64,000 nt of DNA from Bacteroidaceae bacterium (GTDB taxonomy: Bacteria > Bacteroidota > Bacteroidia > Bacteroidales > Bacteroidaceae). Shown in pieces: positions 61,765 through 64,000 of the stretch (its first letter is position 1; each line of letters begins with the position of its first letter). The position numbers and the translations under genes were made by a program. The stretch lies in assembly GCA_017651245.1 (NCBI GenBank), contig JAGCDQ010000014.1, positions 1 to 64,000 on the forward strand, written 5' to 3'. The notes under the pieces are model-generated. The model was not told where the DNA came from and did no database searches. It saw only the letters and a program-made list of their open reading frames with translations.

Positions 61765-62895
61765 ATGGCAAAAACAGCATTGATAACGGGTGTGACCGGT
61801 CAGGACGGGTCTTACCTTTCTGAATTTCTCTTAGAGAAGGGTTATGAGGTTCATGGAATCATCAGACGCAGTAGTGTGGACTTCCGCGAGCGTATTGCTC
61901 ACTTGGAAGGAAAACCTCACTTCCATCTTCACTATGCCGACCTTGGCGACTCCATGAGTATTGTGAAGGTGGTGGATAAGGTGAAGCCCGATGAAATCTA
62001 CAACCTGGCAGCACAAAGTCATGTGCAGGTGAGTTTCGACTCGCCTGAGTTCACGGCTGATGTCGATGCGACAGGTGTGCTGCGCGTGCTGGAAGCCGTG
62101 AGAGCCTGCCATTTGGAGAAAACGTGTAGAATATACCAGGCCAGTACGAGCGAGTTGTATGGCAAGGTGGAGGAAGTGCCGCAGAACGAGAACACGCCGT
62201 TCCATCCCTACAGCCCTTATGCTGTGGCAAAACTCTATGGCTACTGGATCGTGAAGGAATATCGTGAAGCTTACAATATGTTCTGCTGCTCAGGTATCCT
62301 CTTCAACCATGAGAGCGAGCGCCGCGGCGAGACGTTTGTCACTCGCAAGATTACGTTGGCAGCTGCCCGCATCTCTCAGGGCTTGCAGGATTGCCTCTAT
62401 CTGGGAAATCTTGACTCCCTCCGCGACTGGGGTTATGCCAAGGACTATGTGGAGTGCATGTGGTTGATTCTTCAGAATGACAAACCCGAGGACTTTGTGA
62501 TTGCCACGGGTGTTCAGCATAGTGTCCGCGAATTCACCGACTTGGCATTCCGCCATGCCGGCATTGAACTCGAATTCAAGGGCGAGGGCATAGATGAAGT
62601 TGGAATCATCAAGAGTATTTCATCAGCCATCAGCCATCAGCCATCATCCCTCAACGTAGGTGACGTAGTCGTACGTGTCTCCGAAGACTTCTATCGTCCT
62701 ACCGATGTGGTCAACCTCTGGGGAGATCCTACGAAGGCGAAGGCGAAGTTGGGTTGGAATCCGGCAAAGACCAGCTTTGAGGAGTTGGTCAAGCTCATGG
62801 TGGAGCACGACATCGCCAAGGTGGCAGCTGAAGGTGCTGCAGCCAAGGTGCGCACGAACTTGGCAGAATACCTGGAAAAGGGTATTGTGAAGTAA
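61765..62895 (+). CDS. gmd: GDP-mannose 4,6-dehydratase with repeat-encoded loop
   Basis: A 376-residue SDR enzyme: NADP-binding [20 protein letters not shown] (residues 8-27), catalytic QASTSELYG and [14 protein letters not shown] (Ser/Tyr-xxx-Lys), [17 protein letters not shown]. It converts GDP-mannose to GDP-4-keto-6-deoxymannose, precursor of GDP-fucose or GDP-rhamnose for surface glycans. Residues 286-297 ([12 protein letters not shown]) are encoded by a heptamer array (62621-62655) in a loop that varies between species. The flanks GEGIDEVG and [18 protein letters not shown] are conserved, so activity is probably kept. In upxY-gmd order it may belong to a split capsule locus. Confidence 0.93.
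   Translation: MAKTALITGVTGQDGSYLSEFLLEKGYEVHGIIRRSSVDFRERIAHLEGKPHFHLHYADLGDSMSIVKVVDKVKPDEIYNLAAQSHVQVSFDSPEFTADVDATGVLRVLEAVRACHLEKTCRIYQASTSELYGKVEEVPQNENTPFHPYSPYAVAKLYGYWIVKEYREAYNMFCCSGILFNHESERRGETFVTRKITLAAARISQGLQDCLYLGNLDSLRDWGYAKDYVECMWLILQNDKPEDFVIATGVQHSVREFTDLAFRHAGIELEFKGEGIDEVGIIKSISSAISHQPSSLNVGDVVVRVSEDFYRPTDVVNLWGDPTKAKAKLGWNPAKTSFEELVKLMVEHDIAKVAAEGAAAKVRTNLAEYLEKGIVK
62621..62655. repeat. Heptamer array inside gmd (5 units)
   Basis: CATCAGC three times, CATCATC, CCTCAAC, in perfect register within the reading frame. The last unit has the CTCAAC core found in the queA array. Confidence 0.82.
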
Positions 62896-62922
62896 CGCTT
62901 TTTCCCCTTTCGTAGGAAGGGC

Positions 62923-62977
62923 GTAGCGTTATCGTAGCGTTATCGTAGCGATATGGTAGCGTTATCGTAGCGTTAAA
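62923..62977. repeat. 11-mer array downstream of gmd (5 units)
   Basis: GTAGCGTTATC, GTAGCGTTATC, GTAGCGATATG, GTAGCGTTATC, GTAGCGTTAAA in register, starting 27 nt after the gmd stop. It contains CGTTATCG, also present in the rluD-ddl array. The remaining DNA to 63044 is AT-rich leader of the fimbrial gene. Confidence 0.85.
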
Positions 62978-63044
62978 GTATTTCATAAAATAAAAAAGGT
63001 AGGCAAGGTGCCTATTGTTATTATTAACTTAATTTTTTATTATT

Positions 63045-63932
63045 ATGAAGTACTATCAAGTATTTTTCGCAGCGATGGCGCTAATGGCAGCCAGCTGCAG
63101 TAACGAGAGTGAAGAACAAGAAACGAAGCAGGATCTGGTTCCTGTGACGGTTCGAGTCAATGACTTTACTGTTTCGCAGGGTGAGTATCTCGCCACACGA
63201 GCCACAGCGGTCAGCGATTACGCCAATCTGAAGGCGCTGACGTTGGCTTTTTACAAGAGCGACGGCACGGAACAGTACAAACACGTACAGTATAAGGCGG
63301 ATGCGAGCACTTATACCACTTATGGTGAGTTCTCGACTTCCTTGCCGATGGGTACTTATACGATGGTCGTGCTGGGAAGCACGGCAGAGAGTGCTGCAGC
63401 AGGCAATATCGTGCTGTCAGGACTCCACGCAGCGTCTTATGCGGATGTCGTCCGTGAGACGTTTGTAGCGAAAGAAGAGGTGACGGTCAGTTCCAACACG
63501 CCGTTGAACCTTTCTGCTACGCTCGACCGAAGCATCGCGAAGGTGACAGTGGTCTCCACCGATGGCCGCGCCGCGAATGTCCACTCGATCCGCACCACGT
63601 TCGCAGGTGGTGGTAAGAGTGTTGACCCGACGACCGGGCTGAACACGACGAATGCCGGTTATAGCAACACCGTGGTGACGACGAGACCTGTGGGTAACAC
63701 CACGACGGTGTACAATGCGTTGTTCCTGGCAACCGACGAGCAGACGATGAATATCACCATCGAGACGCTGGATGAGGACGGGAATGTGCTCTTCAGTAAG
63801 ACGGTGCCGAATGTGCCGTTGAAACGGAACCGTGAGACGACGTTGACAGGTGCGATGTATTCAGCAAGTGCTTCGGCAGGATCGTTTCAATTGAACGCTG
63901 ATTGGTTGACAGGCAATGGGGTTTCATTCTAA
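63045..63932 (+). CDS. FimB/Mfa2-family fimbrial anchor-type lipoprotein
   Basis: A 295-residue protein with lipobox Cys18 (MAASCSNES). The mature sequence has the Mfa2/FimB-type transthyretin-like pattern: VRVNDFTVSQ, LKALTLAFYKSDGTEQY, MGTYTMVVLGST, then a second beta domain (SATLDRSIAKVTVVSTDGRA). FimB and Mfa2 anchor major or minor fimbriae in the outer membrane of Porphyromonas; relatives are common in Prevotella. Thr-rich beta strands and the N-terminal Arg at about residue 46 (LATRATA), a possible gingipain-type cleavage site in homologs, are also seen. The next gene begins 17 nt later. Confidence 0.75.
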   Translation: MKYYQVFFAAMALMAASCSNESEEQETKQDLVPVTVRVNDFTVSQGEYLATRATAVSDYANLKALTLAFYKSDGTEQYKHVQYKADASTYTTYGEFSTSLPMGTYTMVVLGSTAESAAAGNIVLSGLHAASYADVVRETFVAKEEVTVSSNTPLNLSATLDRSIAKVTVVSTDGRAANVHSIRTTFAGGGKSVDPTTGLNTTNAGYSNTVVTTRPVGNTTTVYNALFLATDEQTMNITIETLDEDGNVLFSKTVPNVPLKRNRETTLTGAMYSASASAGSFQLNADWLTGNGVSF

Positions 63933-63949
63933 CGCTGGGAGGACAGATT

Positions 63950-64000
63950 ATGCGAAGAATAGGTTCCTCTATCCGTATTGTATTCGCCCTGCTGTTCGTC
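63950..64000 (+). CDS. Start of the next fimbrial-locus gene (partial)
   Basis: An ATG at 63950 with GGGAGG 6-11 nt upstream opens a frame MRRIGSSIRIVFALLFV that runs off the window. Two or three Arg followed by a hydrophobic stretch fit a signal peptide. By position it is probably another exported protein of the fimbrial locus, but only 17 codons are visible. Confidence 0.6.
   Translation, partial: MRRIGSSIRIVFALLFV

Overview
The window looks like chromosomal DNA of a Bacteroidales bacterium, most likely Prevotella or a close relative. Three things point there: many promoters of the Bacteroidetes type (TTTG, about 19 nt, TAnnTTTG), characteristic families (GldH, UpxY, FimB/Mfa2, FISUMP-like, NigD-like, PFL/UPF0210 with its ACT partner) and plant-polysaccharide enzymes with Bacteroidales domain layouts. 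No rRNA, tRNA, CRISPR array, intact IS or prophage was seen.

Layout. 1-5.4 kb: end of a thioredoxin-like gene, a patatin-like hydrolase, a broken second patatin gene, a secreted FISUMP-like protein, a PurF-like protein without the usual N-terminal cysteine, and an MTA/SAH nucleosidase-like protein. 5.6-10.4 kb: secreted GH3 glycosidase and CE1-type esterase, probably one xylan/hemicellulose operon. 10.5-19 kb, minus strand: an Ig-like lipoprotein coupled to a GH3-auxin-family protein, then acpP-fabF-rnc, then typA. 19.1-22.6 kb: a small YIKPE-type protein and a very large secreted protein. 23.3-33.9 kb: pentose utilisation (GPH symporter, GH43, xylulokinase, secreted GH2, MgtC-like, xylose isomerase). 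34-40 kb: TonB-like protein, zinc peptidase, membrane protein, metF, holB, ricT, gldH. 40-49.5 kb: HD phosphohydrolase, DUF2795, corrinoid adenosyltransferase, truncated methyltransferase-like protein, sensor kinase, birA, queA, Nudix, double SGNH esterase, efp. 49.7-56.5 kb: rpmH, PASTA protein, rluD, ddl, acyltransferase, lipoprotein, ACT and PFL genes. 56.5-61 kb: GH2 and GH27 exo-glycosidases. 61-64 kb: upxY, gmd, then a fimbrial FimB/Mfa2-type locus running off the end.

The genes describe a polysaccharide degrader. Secreted or periplasmic GH3, CE1, GH2, GH27 and SGNH enzymes release and deacetylate sugars. The GPH symporter, cytoplasmic GH43, XylA and XylB bring xylosides and xylose into the pentose phosphate pathway.

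The least expected feature is a layer of small repeats. Intergenic DNA carries heptamer arrays, 11-mer arrays, a hexamer/18-mer array, and a dispersed dyad element that often sits just upstream of promoters in the same direction as the gene. Two promoters are locally duplicated together with this element. Similar DNA also lies inside reading frames: heptamer arrays inside queA and gmd, and a palindrome-rich insertion inside the PFL gene, all keeping the frame open. This resembles in principle the in-frame palindromic elements known from Rickettsia and the heptamer STRR repeats of cyanobacteria, and is the best candidate here for something poorly described.
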